DNA of 64,000 nt from Sthenelais limicola (taxonomy: Eukaryota; Annelida; Polychaeta; Phyllodocida; Sigalionidae): contig OW804095.1 of assembly GCA_942159475.1 (NCBI GenBank), positions 146,920,314 to 146,984,313 on the forward strand, read 5' to 3'. The position numbers and the translations under genes are program-made. Below the pieces are notes generated by a model, which was not told the DNA's origin, made no database searches, and saw nothing but the letters and a program-made list of their open reading frames with translations. This document shows positions 63,815 through 64,000 of the stretch, in pieces (position 1 is the first letter of the stretch; every line of letters begins with the position of its first letter).

Positions 63815-64000
63815 GTGATCCGTTTTAGGAAAATGAGTCATAAGTCGGAGAATATGGATTTTGAGATATCACAATATACGAAAAGAGGAGATCAAGCGGA
63901 TTCCAATGATAGTAAACACTAGGGTACCTAACATGTATTTCTATATTTTAAGTTTGATAACTTTATTTTTGAAAAAAAAAGTTTGCAATGTTTCTGACTG
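63815..64000 (+). mobile_element. F2 MITE, 5' half, cut by window edge
   Basis: AAAT precedes GTGATCCGTTTTAGGAAAAT. The interior (GATATCACAATATACGAAAA, GGTACCTAACATGTATTTCT) is close to 40145-40542. It runs out of the window. Confidence 0.88.

Noticed and set aside
1..64000. CRISPR arrays, bacterial operons or prophage
   Set aside because: No regularly spaced repeat-spacer pattern and no prokaryotic gene density; direct repeats found are minisatellites or transposon copies.

Overview
The window looks like nuclear DNA of an invertebrate animal, most likely a marine one. It is AT-rich and has almost no long open reading frames. It carries one eukaryotic tRNA gene with internal Pol III boxes, animal-type LINE and LTR retroelement debris, and a very high density of short inverted-repeat transposons. 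I cannot name the species. No bacterial operons, rRNA or CRISPR arrays are present, and no complete, recognisable host protein gene is visible. Coordinates and repeat comparisons below were made by eye; no alignment or database search was run.

Most of the sequence consists of miniature inverted-repeat elements (MITEs). Two families dominate. F1 is about 235 bp, has termini GGGTCAGATTTTCAG and its reverse complement, and makes 4-bp target duplications of variable sequence. It has about 19 near-complete copies plus fragments, from 1.5 kb to 62.8 kb. F2 is about 400 bp, has termini GTGATGTGTTTCAGG and its reverse complement, and also makes 4-bp duplications. It has more than 20 copies or fragments, including both window edges. 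Smaller families are F3 (about 350 bp, ends CAATAGGGG, carrying an AAATGGCGGC-type motif), F4 (ends ACTCCACTATAG), F5 (about 410 bp), F7, F8, F9 (ends AAGCTGTGATTCCACTGG), a 355-bp poly-A-flanked element, a Tc1/mariner-like element and several fold-back hairpins. F1 sits inside F2 three times, F2 inside F2 once, and F3 and a solo LTR inside F2. These nestings give a relative age order and reveal the target duplications.

Coding-like material: a retroelement Gag-like ORF with zinc knuckles (9963-11414, minus) continues in the same frame past one amber stop to 9477 and is followed by an LTR-like non-coding end (8877-9450). Decayed LINE reverse transcriptase pieces lie at 6932-7490, 11617-11870 and 40905-42135 (all minus). 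A solo LTR lies at 24795-25212. The best host-gene candidate is a small two-exon gene on the plus strand: a start exon at 31820-31877 with ATGGCGG context and a GTAAGT donor, and a charged terminal exon at 33890-34077. A tRNA-Cys(GCA) gene lies at 63588-63659, minus strand.

Tandem arrays include an 18-unit 51-bp minisatellite (14893-15810), an 18-bp minisatellite (30144-30352), a 650-bp homopyrimidine tract (20985-21640) and a CCACCT-rich array split by a mariner-like element (50006-51000). Promoter-like clusters (CCAAT, CACGTG, CRE, ETS-type and YY1-type words) lie near 8450-8600, 20640-20800, 36020-36070 and 55820-55870.
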